A stretch of 64,000 nucleotides of DNA. Source: Chitinophagaceae bacterium. Its GTDB lineage: Bacteria > Bacteroidota > Bacteroidia > Chitinophagales > Chitinophagaceae. The notes beneath the pieces were generated by a model. That model saw only the letters and a program-made list of their open reading frames with translations. It made no database searches and was not told the DNA's origin. The position numbers and the translations under genes were made by a program. Shown piece after piece: positions 9,522 to 17,799 of this stretch. How positions within the stretch are numbered: the first letter of the stretch is position 1; every line of letters begins with the position of its first letter. The stretch is taken from positions 124,001-188,000 of the forward strand of contig JAIETM010000015.1 of assembly GCA_019745155.1 (NCBI GenBank). The letters are read 5' to 3'.

Positions 9522-10493
9522 TTATGCCACCGGAATTTTTTCAGAACGCATATACAGGTAAAACCAAAAGGCCGATATTCCAATAAAAATATTCCAAAGA
9601 CTATGCGGCTGAAAAAAACTTTTCGGGTTGCATATAATTTTATATTTATCAAATTCAAACAAAATAACAGCCGCTATAACTGCAATGATGGTGTAAATAA
9701 GATAGTTGGTCCCGGGCTTATGTTTCTCAATTATAACGGTAATAATAGCTGATATCAAAAACGACAAAACGAGTAATATGGCAATAATCTGTTCCTTGCC
9801 CTTTGGCGTTAGCAAAGCCAGCCCGAGGTTAGCACCGGCAAAAAGCAATAAAAACCGGGTTTCTGATTTTCGCCTTTCTGTAATTGTCAATATTTTTTTT
9901 CTGATAAGCCACCATTGATATAGAAAAAACATGACCGGGAAAAGCGAAAAGGAAAATACAGCAGAATAATCAAGTGTATGAGCTATCCCGATGAGAGAAG
10001 AATGATAAAAAGTACTGGCAATGAAAACATAGAGCAATACAATTGAAAAAAGAACACAGAAAATATTGCTTTCGGATAAATGTCCTTTGGTAGTGGCATG
10101 TCTGCTCTTCCATAAACTATTTAAAATTATGAAAGCAGTAAGCAGATAAACTATGTTACTGAAAGTATTAACCGGCTGACGAACCGGGCTGTTTATGTGA
10201 ACCTGTTCGCAAAATGAAGCAGGTACCCTTTTGTCTATAATGAAGTTGTTCCACAAACCTTGTAAAGCCGGGTTTTTATTGAGCCACCAGATAGCCAAAC
10301 CAAAGATTAAGGCCAATGAAAACAGCATCACAACTGTTTTCCATCCAGAAATAATATCCGGTATGAGTCTCAGTTTGACTTCAGTATCATATTTTTGAGC
10401 AGGCCCTAACACACGGTGTAATAAATAATTTCTTATCGGTATTAATAAAAGCAATATGATTAAGTATATCATGGCAGGTAGATAGCCTGCCAT
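9522..10493 (-). CDS. CREST-superfamily (ceramidase/PAQR-like) membrane protein
   Basis: A 323-residue polytopic membrane protein. Three clustered motifs match the CREST hydrolase superfamily (alkaline ceramidase, PAQR, Per1): FCEQ...NTFSNIVYLL (about residues 111-135), STFYHSSLIGIAHTLDYSA (about 174-192, the Ser-His-Asp set) and PHSLWNIFIG near the C-terminus. The last motif has H...N where the family usually has H...H, so zinc ligation or activity may be altered. An extra N-terminal helix pair precedes the domain. The start codon (10491-10493) lies inside a perfect 13-bp hairpin; Met8 (10470-10472) is an alternative start. A link to metal resistance is only by position. Confidence 0.6.
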   Translation of the reverse strand: MAGYLPAMIYLIILLLLIPIRNYLLHRVLGPAQKYDTEVKLRLIPDIISGWKTVVMLFSLALIFGLAIWWLNKNPALQGLWNNFIIDKRVPASFCEQVHINSPVRQPVNTFSNIVYLLTAFIILNSLWKSRHATTKGHLSESNIFCVLFSIVLLYVFIASTFYHSSLIGIAHTLDYSAVFSFSLFPVMFFLYQWWLIRKKILTITERRKSETRFLLLFAGANLGLALLTPKGKEQIIAILLVLSFLISAIITVIIEKHKPGTNYLIYTIIAVIAAVILFEFDKYKIICNPKSFFQPHSLWNIFIGISAFWFYLYMRSEKIPVA

Positions 10494-10498
10494 GATAT
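10466..10498 (-). promoter_or_regulatory. Perfect 13-bp hairpin over the start of the CREST gene
   Basis: Arms ATATCATGGCAGG (10466-10478) and CCTGCCATGATAT (10486-10498) are perfectly complementary around a 7-base loop. Both possible ATG codons of the downstream gene lie within the arms. On the minus strand no T-run follows, so start-codon masking or mRNA protection of the upstream His-rich gene is more likely than termination. Confidence 0.6.
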
Positions 10499-10506
10499 TT
10501 TACCTT

Positions 10507-10935
10507 TTAATGTTGATGATTGTGTCCATCTGCTGCAGGCTTAGCATTTGCCGTAAGGTCAAAAGAAGCCGATGCGGTTTTATCACCGGTTGTAAAAGTT
10601 ACAATTGCCTTATTGTACTTTTTAGCTTTGTCAAGTGTGTACATAAAGCCTTCTGTACCGCTTGGGATTAATGGATTGGTTGAAGTTTGCCCGTCGGCAG
10701 TTTGAATTAATGCTGTTCCCTTTACCCCGGTATTTTTCATGGCCTTTTCGTTAGCATCGAGTAAATACGCCATCAGCATTCCATCTTTTACAGTTACTTC
10801 AATATGGAAATCACCGGCTGTTTTTACCGTTCCTCCATGTGGTGAGCCATGTTTGTGGTCGCCGCCGCTCTGCTGAGCAAATGTTGTAAAAGTTGCTATC
10901 AGCATCACCGTCATCAGGATTGTTATTTTTTTCAT
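10507..10935 (-). CDS. Small His-rich periplasmic protein
   Basis: A 142-residue exported protein with a clear signal peptide (cleavage near TFAQQ). The mature N-terminus has GGDHKHGSPHGG and the C-terminus DGHNHQH, both likely to bind Cu or Ag. The middle is a beta-sandwich-like domain with HIEVTVKDGMLMAYLLD. I do not recognise a formal family, but similar proteins accompany Cus-type operons. It is 36 bases downstream of the HMBD lipoprotein gene and should be co-transcribed. Confidence 0.72.
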   Translation of the reverse strand: MKKITILMTVMLIATFTTFAQQSGGDHKHGSPHGGTVKTAGDFHIEVTVKDGMLMAYLLDANEKAMKNTGVKGTALIQTADGQTSTNPLIPSGTEGFMYTLDKAKKYNKAIVTFTTGDKTASASFDLTANAKPAADGHNHQH

Positions 10936-10971
10936 TGTTTTAAATTTTATTGTTAGAAAATAAATTGAGTA

Positions 10972-11967
10972 TTAATGTTCCGCATGTTCGTCTTTCTTCT
11001 TATCCATACCTTTCATATTATCGGCATTGCCTTCTGCTACATTCATTACAAAGTCGCTTGTATAAACTTTTCCTTTACTTTGGAATTGTATCCAGCCACG
11101 GTACACACCGGGCTTTTCAAAAGTGGTATGCAAATCAAACTTGCCGCCTTCCACACTTGGGTGAACATGCAAATATTTTTTATCAGCAAGGCTAACCACT
11201 ACCATGTGGGCTTTTGCTCCGAGGTAATCTTCTAAGGTTGTTACATCCACTTCTTTGCCGTTCAGCATCACTACTCCATTAATGTGCATGGCCATATTGG
11301 TTAAAAATTTACCACCTTCAGGAGTAAGTGAAACAGAGAACCCATCACCGGCGGTGCCGGTTAATTTATCTGCTCCATAAACTTTTGCTGCTGGCACTGT
11401 TCCAGCCACAGTCACATTCAGATAGTCAACCGTATGATTGGCACCGCTTGGCTTATAATCAGCAAACAAGGTGTATTTGCCGGAAGCTGGAAATTTTTCT
11501 TTTACCGTATAAGAGCCATCTGCGTTCAGCTCAGGATGTATATGGTCAAACCAGCTAAGGTCATCACTAACCACAATGAGGTGTATCTTTTTAGTATGTT
11601 CAACATCCAATGGCACTTGCTCAGTAGGTTTATCTTTTATTTTTGGAGTCATGGATAAAGTAACTTCTTCACCCGGCTTTGGAGATGCAGGAGTTGCTGT
11701 AAACTGCATACTAACATTGCTTGGGCCACCAGCATTATCATTATGTTCCAGCTTCATGCCACATTTAGGGCAAGTGTCGCCTTCTTTGCCTGTTACTTCA
11801 GGGTGCATGGGGCAGGCATAGATGTGGTCGCCACCCTCATGTGACATTTCTGTTTTTGTGGTATCGGCTGCAGAAGCCTTTTTATCGCCGCTGTTATTAC
11901 ATGCTGCAAAAACTGCAACAGTGCTGATAGCGAAAATTGCAATCGTAATTTTTAATACTTGTTTCAT
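10972..11967 (-). CDS. HMBD-containing lipoprotein
   Basis: A 331-residue lipoprotein (lipobox VFAAC, mature CNNSGDKK). Next comes one HMBD module, YACPMHPEVTGKEGDTCPKCGM (about residues 50-71, stated here by position), then two Ig-like beta domains with HLIVVSDDLSWFDHIHPE and HVHPSVEGGKFDLH, rich in conserved His and Asp. It ends MDKKKDEHAEH. Proteins of this layout are found with copper resistance genes of Bacteroidota and probably act as periplasmic metal carriers. Exact role is inferred. Confidence 0.8.
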   Translation of the reverse strand: MKQVLKITIAIFAISTVAVFAACNNSGDKKASAADTTKTEMSHEGGDHIYACPMHPEVTGKEGDTCPKCGMKLEHNDNAGGPSNVSMQFTATPASPKPGEEVTLSMTPKIKDKPTEQVPLDVEHTKKIHLIVVSDDLSWFDHIHPELNADGSYTVKEKFPASGKYTLFADYKPSGANHTVDYLNVTVAGTVPAAKVYGADKLTGTAGDGFSVSLTPEGGKFLTNMAMHINGVVMLNGKEVDVTTLEDYLGAKAHMVVVSLADKKYLHVHPSVEGGKFDLHTTFEKPGVYRGWIQFQSKGKVYTSDFVMNVAEGNADNMKGMDKKKDEHAEH

Positions 11968-11988
11968 TTGTTTTATTTAATTGATTAG

Positions 11989-12345
11989 TTAATTATGATT
12001 ATGACCGGTATGATTGTCTGATGATTTTTTTGCCTGCACCTTGGTTAGGTTCATATTGCACTTAGGGCATTTACCTGCTTTATCGTAAGTCTTATCTCCT
12101 TCACATTTCATGGGGCATTGGTAAATGGCGGCAACGGGTTTTGATACAGCTTTCAAATCCATATTGCATTTAGGGCATTTACCTGCTTTATCATAGGTTT
12201 TATCTCCCTCACATTTCATGGGGCATTGATAAACGACCGTATCTACAACTGCAGTTTTATTTTTTGTTTTTGATGATTGTGCATTTACAGCAGTAAGACT
12301 ACAAACTGCAATTGACATTAAAAGGAAGACTCTGATTTGTTTCAT
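11989..12345 (-). CDS. Two-repeat HMBD exported protein
   Basis: The product (118 residues from the ATG at 12345) has a signal peptide and two near-identical metal-binding repeats of the form YQCPMKCEGDKTYDKAGKCPKCNM, followed by a His tail (HTGHNHN). The start at 12345 is preferred over 12408 because the longer version would run into the upstream gene and puts 21 hydrophilic residues ahead of the signal peptide. The duplication is also visible in DNA (12050-12120 and 12160-12230). A periplasmic Cu/Ag buffer is likely. Confidence 0.8.
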   Translation of the reverse strand: MKQIRVFLLMSIAVCSLTAVNAQSSKTKNKTAVVDTVVYQCPMKCEGDKTYDKAGKCPKCNMDLKAVSKPVAAIYQCPMKCEGDKTYDKAGKCPKCNMNLTKVQAKKSSDNHTGHNHN

Positions 12346-12370
12346 TTTTTCTTTTTTTATAGTTTGAGAT

Positions 12371-12820
12371 TTATTTTGCTTTTCTGAATGAAGAATGTGT
12401 TTGCACAATTTTCCAGCCGTCTTTTGTTTTCTTTAAAACCGAGGTAGCCACTCCCTGGCTTTTTATTTCTTTGCCATCTTTAGCAAGAATGATGGTATAG
12501 ATATAAGTCTCCGTTGAGAAGGCGTATTCACCTGTTACAGTCACATCAACCTTATAGTCGCTAAAGGTGAAGGACTTAAAATCTTTTAATTCAGGCCCAA
12601 GGTGATGCTCCAGGTAATGACCAATGGTGCCTTCATCTTTTGCCTGCTCAAATACTTTGGAATCTTTTACGAAGAGATTCACTACACCTGTGGTGTCTAA
12701 TTTTTCAATAGCTTTTTTGTAATTGTTTAATACTGTCTTTACAGCTTCTTTATCGCTGGTTTGTGTAAAGGCTACTGTACCTGTTGCCAGCAGCAAAAAC
12801 ATCATTAAAATTTTTTTCAT
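12371..12820 (-). CDS. NTF2/SnoaL-like exported protein
   Basis: A 149-residue protein with a signal peptide (ATGTVAFTQ) and a domain of the nuclear-transport-factor-2/DUF4440 fold: AVKTVLNNYKKAIEKLDTTGVVNLF, then FSTETYIYTIIL and VATSVLKKTKDGWKIVQTHSSF (each cited as a region). Such domains bind small ligands or catalyse simple isomerisations; no specific reaction is suggested. It is between the adaptor gene and the two-repeat HMBD gene, 15 and 25 bases away. Confidence 0.75.
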   Translation of the reverse strand: MKKILMMFLLLATGTVAFTQTSDKEAVKTVLNNYKKAIEKLDTTGVVNLFVKDSKVFEQAKDEGTIGHYLEHHLGPELKDFKSFTFSDYKVDVTVTGEYAFSTETYIYTIILAKDGKEIKSQGVATSVLKKTKDGWKIVQTHSSFRKAK

Positions 12821-12835
12821 GTTTGTTTATTTTAA

Positions 12836-14506
12836 TTATTGATTTAAATACATCATTTTCATCTGATACACATTAGCAGTAACTATCCGTTCACCGTCTT
12901 CAGTGCCTTTGGTAATAACAGTAAACTTGTCATTGCTTTGCCCTTTTACTACGAAGCTGATGCTAAACTGTTCAGCCTTACCTTTTATAAAAATGGCTGG
13001 CTTACCGTTCACATCTGTAATTGCTTCATTGGGTATTACAACTTGTCGTATAACATTACTTCCTGTCATCCGCACATTTACATTTTCTCCAATCTTAAAC
13101 TGACCTTTAGGATTGATAAGTTCAAATACTACTTTTTGAGATTGATTGCCGCTGTTAACAGATTGGGCAGTGCTAATCATTTTCAATTTATAAACCAGTG
13201 TATCCGCATTTGAAATGGTGGTAAACCCTGTTGCTGATTTCAATTTTTCAGCGTCTGTTGCAAATACCTGGGCTTCTACAAACACCTGGTCAAGGTTGGT
13301 TATTTCAAACAAAGTTTCTCCGCTGTTTACAACAGCACCAATTGCATAGTTAAAAGTGCCCACAACGCCACTAACAGGAGAGGTAAGTGTTATTGCCTTT
13401 GTATTGCCTGTATTCCTTCCTGTATTTGCATCAAAGAGTGCTTTATTTTTCTTAGCACTTTCATACCTGGCTTTTGCTTCGGTAATATCTTTTTTAGCTG
13501 CAATGTCTGCTATGCCAAGCAACCTTTCATATTGTGCTTTGGCGGCTTCATACTCGGCATTTACACTATTACTTTGAGAAATGATGCTGATTTGTGTGCC
13601 GGCATCTACCTGTTGTTCTATAACAGCTACCACTTGTCCTTTACCAACCTTTTGACCGGGGGCTACTCTTAAGGAAACAATTTTACCAGCCTGCGGTGTT
13701 TGTATTACTGCCCTTCCCTGTGGTGCGGCAGTAACTGTTCCTAACAAAACTGATGTTTCATTAAAATCACCTGTACCTATTTTTTGTGTTTGAATATTAA
13801 AAAGGAACTGTGTTTCTTTTTCAACTATAAATGTTTTGGAAGAACCACCACCTTTTGCACCAGCTTCATCATGGCCATCATGTGCTGACACCGGATTATA
13901 TGTAGCAGTTGGTAAGAGGCAAAAAAGAACAATTGCCCCCGTAATCATTTTCCTGCTGCGGCTTTTGGTTACAAAGAACATAATGAGTAAACCAATCAGC
14001 AAACCCATCAATCCAAAAAACCAATTGCTGCTGTACCAATGAGCATGAGAGCTGTTTTCAGTTGTTGCTGTTGCAGCCAGTTCTTTTCCTGCTTCAACAT
14101 TGTTTAGCTGAATTAAGTCAATACCTGCATAACTATTGATGTTTAGTACAAGATTGTATGCTTTCTTTTCCGGGAAAGTAGCTTTCAGTTCAAACACTCC
14201 CTTATCAATCCTCACCACAGTAATTTTTATGTTGGGATTACCAGCCACTGTTATTTCCAGCTTGGCGCTGTCAATGGGTTTATTAGTGTTGTACTCACTT
14301 AAGTACAGGCGAAGCGATGTTTCCTTGCCCGGTACTATCGGGTTGTACTTTAGCAACACTTCATATATTTCTGAAGCAGCCTCAGCCGAGAAATAGCTTA
14401 CAGGTGATATACTTGTTTTTTTAGCATCACCGTGGTCTTCGCCGCCGTGTGCAAATGCCATTACCGGTAATAGTCCAAATAGAAATTGAATGATTAATCG
14501 TTTCAT
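12836..14506 (-). CDS. RND periplasmic adaptor (CusB/CzcB type) with N-terminal membrane extension
   Basis: A 556-residue membrane-fusion protein, longer than the usual 400. The first 180 residues form an exported Ig-like domain followed by a membrane helix (WFFGLMGLLIGLLIMFF, about 158-174); a second helix (about 188-205) precedes His-rich HDGHDE. The classical adaptor follows: lipoyl half-motifs QTPQAGKIVSLRVAPGQKV (about 270) and SGVVGTFNYAIGAVVNSG, alpha hairpin and beta barrel. It overlaps the TolC gene by four bases (ATGA). It most likely partners the RND pump at 6156-9386. Confidence 0.85.
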   Translation of the reverse strand: MKRLIIQFLFGLLPVMAFAHGGEDHGDAKKTSISPVSYFSAEAASEIYEVLLKYNPIVPGKETSLRLYLSEYNTNKPIDSAKLEITVAGNPNIKITVVRIDKGVFELKATFPEKKAYNLVLNINSYAGIDLIQLNNVEAGKELAATATTENSSHAHWYSSNWFFGLMGLLIGLLIMFFVTKSRSRKMITGAIVLFCLLPTATYNPVSAHDGHDEAGAKGGGSSKTFIVEKETQFLFNIQTQKIGTGDFNETSVLLGTVTAAPQGRAVIQTPQAGKIVSLRVAPGQKVGKGQVVAVIEQQVDAGTQISIISQSNSVNAEYEAAKAQYERLLGIADIAAKKDITEAKARYESAKKNKALFDANTGRNTGNTKAITLTSPVSGVVGTFNYAIGAVVNSGETLFEITNLDQVFVEAQVFATDAEKLKSATGFTTISNADTLVYKLKMISTAQSVNSGNQSQKVVFELINPKGQFKIGENVNVRMTGSNVIRQVVIPNEAITDVNGKPAIFIKGKAEQFSISFVVKGQSNDKFTVITKGTEDGERIVTANVYQMKMMYLNQ

Positions 14507-15693
14507 AACTGACCCATTAAATATTTGTGATTGATAACACTGAGATTATAATTTCTTACCGCTTCCAGGTATTTCTGATAAACGGTGTATGCATCATTGC
14601 TGTTTCTTAATAAACTGATATAATCAATTTCACCGCTTACAAAAAAGCGTTGTGAAGTGCTAATAACTTCCTGTGCTTTTTTTAAACCGGTTTGCCGGTA
14701 GTAGTTAACAGACTGCCAATTGGTTTGCATTTCGCTGCTTGCGTTTATAACCTGTGCAGATAATTCCTGCTGTAAGCCCTGTTGTTTGCTTTGAATAACC
14801 TGCTGCTCTGTTTTAGCAGCATTGATATTGCTTTTATACTGGCCAAACCATAACGGAATTGTTACGCCAACTCTAAAACGGTTAAACCATTTCGTATCCC
14901 GTTCCCCCTGGTTGAAATAGCCAAAAGCCAAACCGGGCAATGCCTTACTTTTTTGTAATACAATATTTTGCTTGGCAACATTCTCCTGTTGCTGTAATAG
15001 TTGTACGGCGGGATTTGAAAGCAACGCTGTGGAATCAGGTGCAAAAGTTTCCTGTGTCTGAGAAAGTGCAACGGTAAGCGGTTCTACTCTTATAGAATCT
15101 TTAATACCTGTGAACCACTGCAACTGTGCCTTTAAAGATTTGGCTCTTATAAGCGACTGCTGGTACTGATTATGAATTTCTCCATACTGCGTTTCAGCAA
15201 AAGTTTGTTGCAGGTAATCAATTTGCCCGGCTTTAAACTGGCGTATGGCCGACAGTTTAATCTTTTCATACAATGTATCTTGAATATATAATTGTGTGGA
15301 AAGCGAATCAGCATACTGTACCTCAAGATATAAAACCCTAACCCGGTATTTTAACTCTGCTTCTGTTAACTGCTTTTCCTTTTGTGCCACACCAATTTGC
15401 TGTTTTTGCAAACGATATTGATTACTGTACACTGTTGGAAATTCAAATGATTGGGTAATACTACCAGTATAAAACTTACCCGTCGGGCTTTCAAGGAAAA
15501 AATCCGGATTGGGAAGATTGATAGCTGATTTCAGTAACTGCTGCTGCTGCTTTACTTGAAGTGATGCGGCCTGAATATTCTTATTATTAGCTAATGCTTT
15601 GGCCACAGCTTCATTTTCTGTAAGTACCTGCTGTGCCGCTGCTGGTAAACTGATAATTGCTGTAAGAAAAACTATGATACTGTATCTGAACAT
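14503..15693 (-). CDS. TolC-family outer membrane efflux protein
   Basis: A 396-residue outer membrane factor with a signal peptide (SLPAAAQ) and two repeats of long alpha hairpins, ending NYNLSVINHKYLMGQL. It shows the OEP features NPDFFLESPTG and TIPLWFGQYKSNINAA. It heads the first efflux operon and is translationally coupled to the adaptor. Its role is the outer-membrane duct for the RND-adaptor complex. Confidence 0.87.
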   Translation of the reverse strand: MFRYSIIVFLTAIISLPAAAQQVLTENEAVAKALANNKNIQAASLQVKQQQQLLKSAINLPNPDFFLESPTGKFYTGSITQSFEFPTVYSNQYRLQKQQIGVAQKEKQLTEAELKYRVRVLYLEVQYADSLSTQLYIQDTLYEKIKLSAIRQFKAGQIDYLQQTFAETQYGEIHNQYQQSLIRAKSLKAQLQWFTGIKDSIRVEPLTVALSQTQETFAPDSTALLSNPAVQLLQQQENVAKQNIVLQKSKALPGLAFGYFNQGERDTKWFNRFRVGVTIPLWFGQYKSNINAAKTEQQVIQSKQQGLQQELSAQVINASSEMQTNWQSVNYYRQTGLKKAQEVISTSQRFFVSGEIDYISLLRNSNDAYTVYQKYLEAVRNYNLSVINHKYLMGQL

Positions 15694-15752
15694 AAAAATT
15701 GATTACGGTAAAACAAATAGCCCCAAATTGCGAAATGCAAAAAGAAGTTGGA

Positions 15753-15768
15753 TGAAGCGAAAGCTTCA
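15753..15768 (-). terminator. Weak hairpin between His-rich gene and TolC gene
   Basis: Stem TGAAGC / GCTTCA with a four-base loop, just downstream (minus strand) of the 15784-16320 gene. A TTCTTTTTG stretch follows ten bases later. It may be a weak intrinsic terminator; the stem is short. Confidence 0.3.
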
Positions 15769-15783
15769 CCTGTTTTACTATAA

Positions 15784-16320
15784 TCAAATCTGGAAACGTT
15801 GAATCGCTATGCGTATATCAGGCGGCGGGGGGTAATAAAAACGGGCCTTGTAGTTGACAGGAAAATCTTTGATAGCCGTTGAGAAATCAATATAAAAATA
15901 AGTGCTCAGGATTGCAATAAACACAGGTACATTGATACCGGTATTTACAGTAACATTTTTATCTAAATTTTGAAACTCCTGCTCTTCATTAGTACAACAT
16001 CCACCATCTTCTTTTGTAAGTAAGTTGATGCCATCAACAGGAATTTGTTTTGCTGGCTCACTGTCATGTTGATGTTTCATACCATCTTCATGAACATGAG
16101 TAGTTACTTCTGATGCTTCTTTTTCATGAACATGCTTTTTACCATCTTCATGTACATGCACTTTTGCAGGCTCTTCTGTTTCGTTATGATGAGGGGAATT
16201 GAAACCCATATCCATGCCTATAGCACAGGCAAAGCCAACTATAGTATTCAGTGAGAATACCATTAACAGCAGTGCTGCTTTTATTTGTATGGACTTGTTT
16301 CTTATCATTCGAACTGACAC
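15784..16320 (-). CDS. His-rich exported protein, copy A
   Basis: A 178-residue protein with an N-terminal hydrophobic segment LLMVFSLNTIVGFACAIG, three HVHEDG-type repeats (about residues 53-88), a CC pair (GGCCTNEE), a second hydrophobic stretch and the C-terminal motif PPPPDIRIAIQRF. The paralogue at 44853-45356 shares the same ends and a His-rich middle. These resemble the small HYC_CC_PP-type proteins of Bacteroidota. Probably a periplasmic metal buffer; function unproven. Confidence 0.68.
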   Translation of the reverse strand: MSVRMIRNKSIQIKAALLLMVFSLNTIVGFACAIGMDMGFNSPHHNETEEPAKVHVHEDGKKHVHEKEASEVTTHVHEDGMKHQHDSEPAKQIPVDGINLLTKEDGGCCTNEEQEFQNLDKNVTVNTGINVPVFIAILSTYFYIDFSTAIKDFPVNYKARFYYPPPPDIRIAIQRFQI

Positions 16321-16389
16321 GAAATTAGGGCATTTTTAATAAATCTGACATTTAGGCTGTAAAAATAGCCCAGAAAACGATTATTAGGT

Positions 16390-16424
16390 TACATAATTAT
16401 GGTAAAAATTTATAAAATTATGTA
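16390..16424. promoter_or_regulatory. Inverted repeat upstream of the His-rich gene
   Basis: TACATAATT (16390-16398) and AATTATGTA (16416-16424) are perfect inverse copies separated by 17 bases. They lie 70-104 bases upstream of the start at 16320, in a 204-base AT-rich gap which otherwise holds nothing recognisable. It could be an operator for one of the island's metal regulators. Confidence 0.4.
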
Positions 16425-16524
16425 GTTTCCCTCCATTTGCAATCTTTAAGTAATATGATAGCTTTTACTAAACCCGGTTTCCTGTATATATTTTTTTTAG
16501 TTTTAGCATTTGCTTATTAATGCG

Positions 16525-17775
16525 TCAGCTTTTACGAACTGAAAATCTGGTTTTAGGTAAAAATAAATAAGCAAATACAACAACTGCAACAATCCAATAC
16601 GCAAGATGGTCAGACCATATCATAATTATTCCCCCCATTACCACACCTGCAACCTGGCCCAAACTATTAACGGCACTAAAAATGCCCAATGATGTTCCAT
16701 ATTCTTTTCCAGAATCCTTTGTAGCAAGTGATGTCAGGCTTGGTGTGAGGATTGCTATTCCGACTGAGATGAAAGAGACGTAAAACAGAATCCATCCCAT
16801 TTCCCTTGAAATAGTGAGCATGAACAGACCAATACCCAGGAACAGGCAACCGAAAGGCAATAATGCCCTTTCACCTTTCTTTTCAATTAACCATGCAATT
16901 GGTCCTAATTGCAGTAAGCCCATCAGCAAACCACAAATAATAAGGACAATGCTCATTTGCTTTGGCCCGAATAAAAAGAATCGTTGAGAATGAATAGCAA
17001 ATGTGCCTTCAAACATAGAATGTGCAAGCTGGCTGAAGAAAGATAATGCCAGCAATAGGATGAACGCTTTTTTAAGGGATTTAAAGCTTGGGATAAAAGA
17101 TATTTTTGTTTTTGTTGCCCCTTGTTCTATTGTTTTATTAGAAATATTGTTTGATTCTGGTAATAAAATTACATACAATACCAGTACTGCTATTGTAAGC
17201 AAAGAAGAAAAAACAAAGGGGGAAGAATATTTATCAAGTGTGAACTGTGTGAATAGAAATTTAAACTGAATGCTGATATTTGAAAAAAGATTGCCCAGCA
17301 AATGGCCTGTAACAGCACCTAATCCTGCTACACCATTCAATATTGCAAAATTCTTTCCTCTTTTTTCTTTTGGAGTTTTATCAGCAATGTATGCTCCCGA
17401 TGCAGTTACAAAAGAAGCTGCAAAAATTCCTGCTATCAAACGGGAGATATAAATCAGCACCAAACTTTCACCCAATGAGAAAATAAAGGTTGAAATCGAA
17501 AATCCTGCGATGCCTGTTAAGATGAGTGGCCTTCTCCCAACTTTATCAGATAGTGAACCGAGGTATGGTGCGAAAAGGAATTGTGTTAGCGGGAAAGCAC
17601 CAGTTATTAATCCTATATGAAGGGAAACTCTATTGGATGAAATATCCCTGTACGACAGAATCTTTTCAATGTAAAACGGAAGTACAGGAAGTGTCATTCC
17701 AAATCCAGTCATTACCAAAAAAACTCCGCAAAGAAGTATTATTTTTCCTTTGTCGTATTTTTTCAACTCAATCAT
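16525..17775 (-). CDS. MFS exporter, DHA1 (TetA/Bcr-like) type
   Basis: A 416-residue transporter with twelve predicted helices. The major-facilitator motif A (GSLSDKVGRRP, about residues 73-83) and the motif-C-like region GAVTGHLLGN of drug:proton antiporters are present. It is the last gene of the Cus-like operon, 24 bases after an adaptor gene. The substrate may be metal complexes or an unrelated drug. No metal-binding motif is visible. Confidence 0.85.
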   Translation of the reverse strand: MIELKKYDKGKIILLCGVFLVMTGFGMTLPVLPFYIEKILSYRDISSNRVSLHIGLITGAFPLTQFLFAPYLGSLSDKVGRRPLILTGIAGFSISTFIFSLGESLVLIYISRLIAGIFAASFVTASGAYIADKTPKEKRGKNFAILNGVAGLGAVTGHLLGNLFSNISIQFKFLFTQFTLDKYSSPFVFSSLLTIAVLVLYVILLPESNNISNKTIEQGATKTKISFIPSFKSLKKAFILLLALSFFSQLAHSMFEGTFAIHSQRFFLFGPKQMSIVLIICGLLMGLLQLGPIAWLIEKKGERALLPFGCLFLGIGLFMLTISREMGWILFYVSFISVGIAILTPSLTSLATKDSGKEYGTSLGIFSAVNSLGQVAGVVMGGIIMIWSDHLAYWIVAVVVFAYLFLPKTRFSVRKS

Positions 17776-17799
17776 GTAAAATATTTTCAGCTATCGTTC

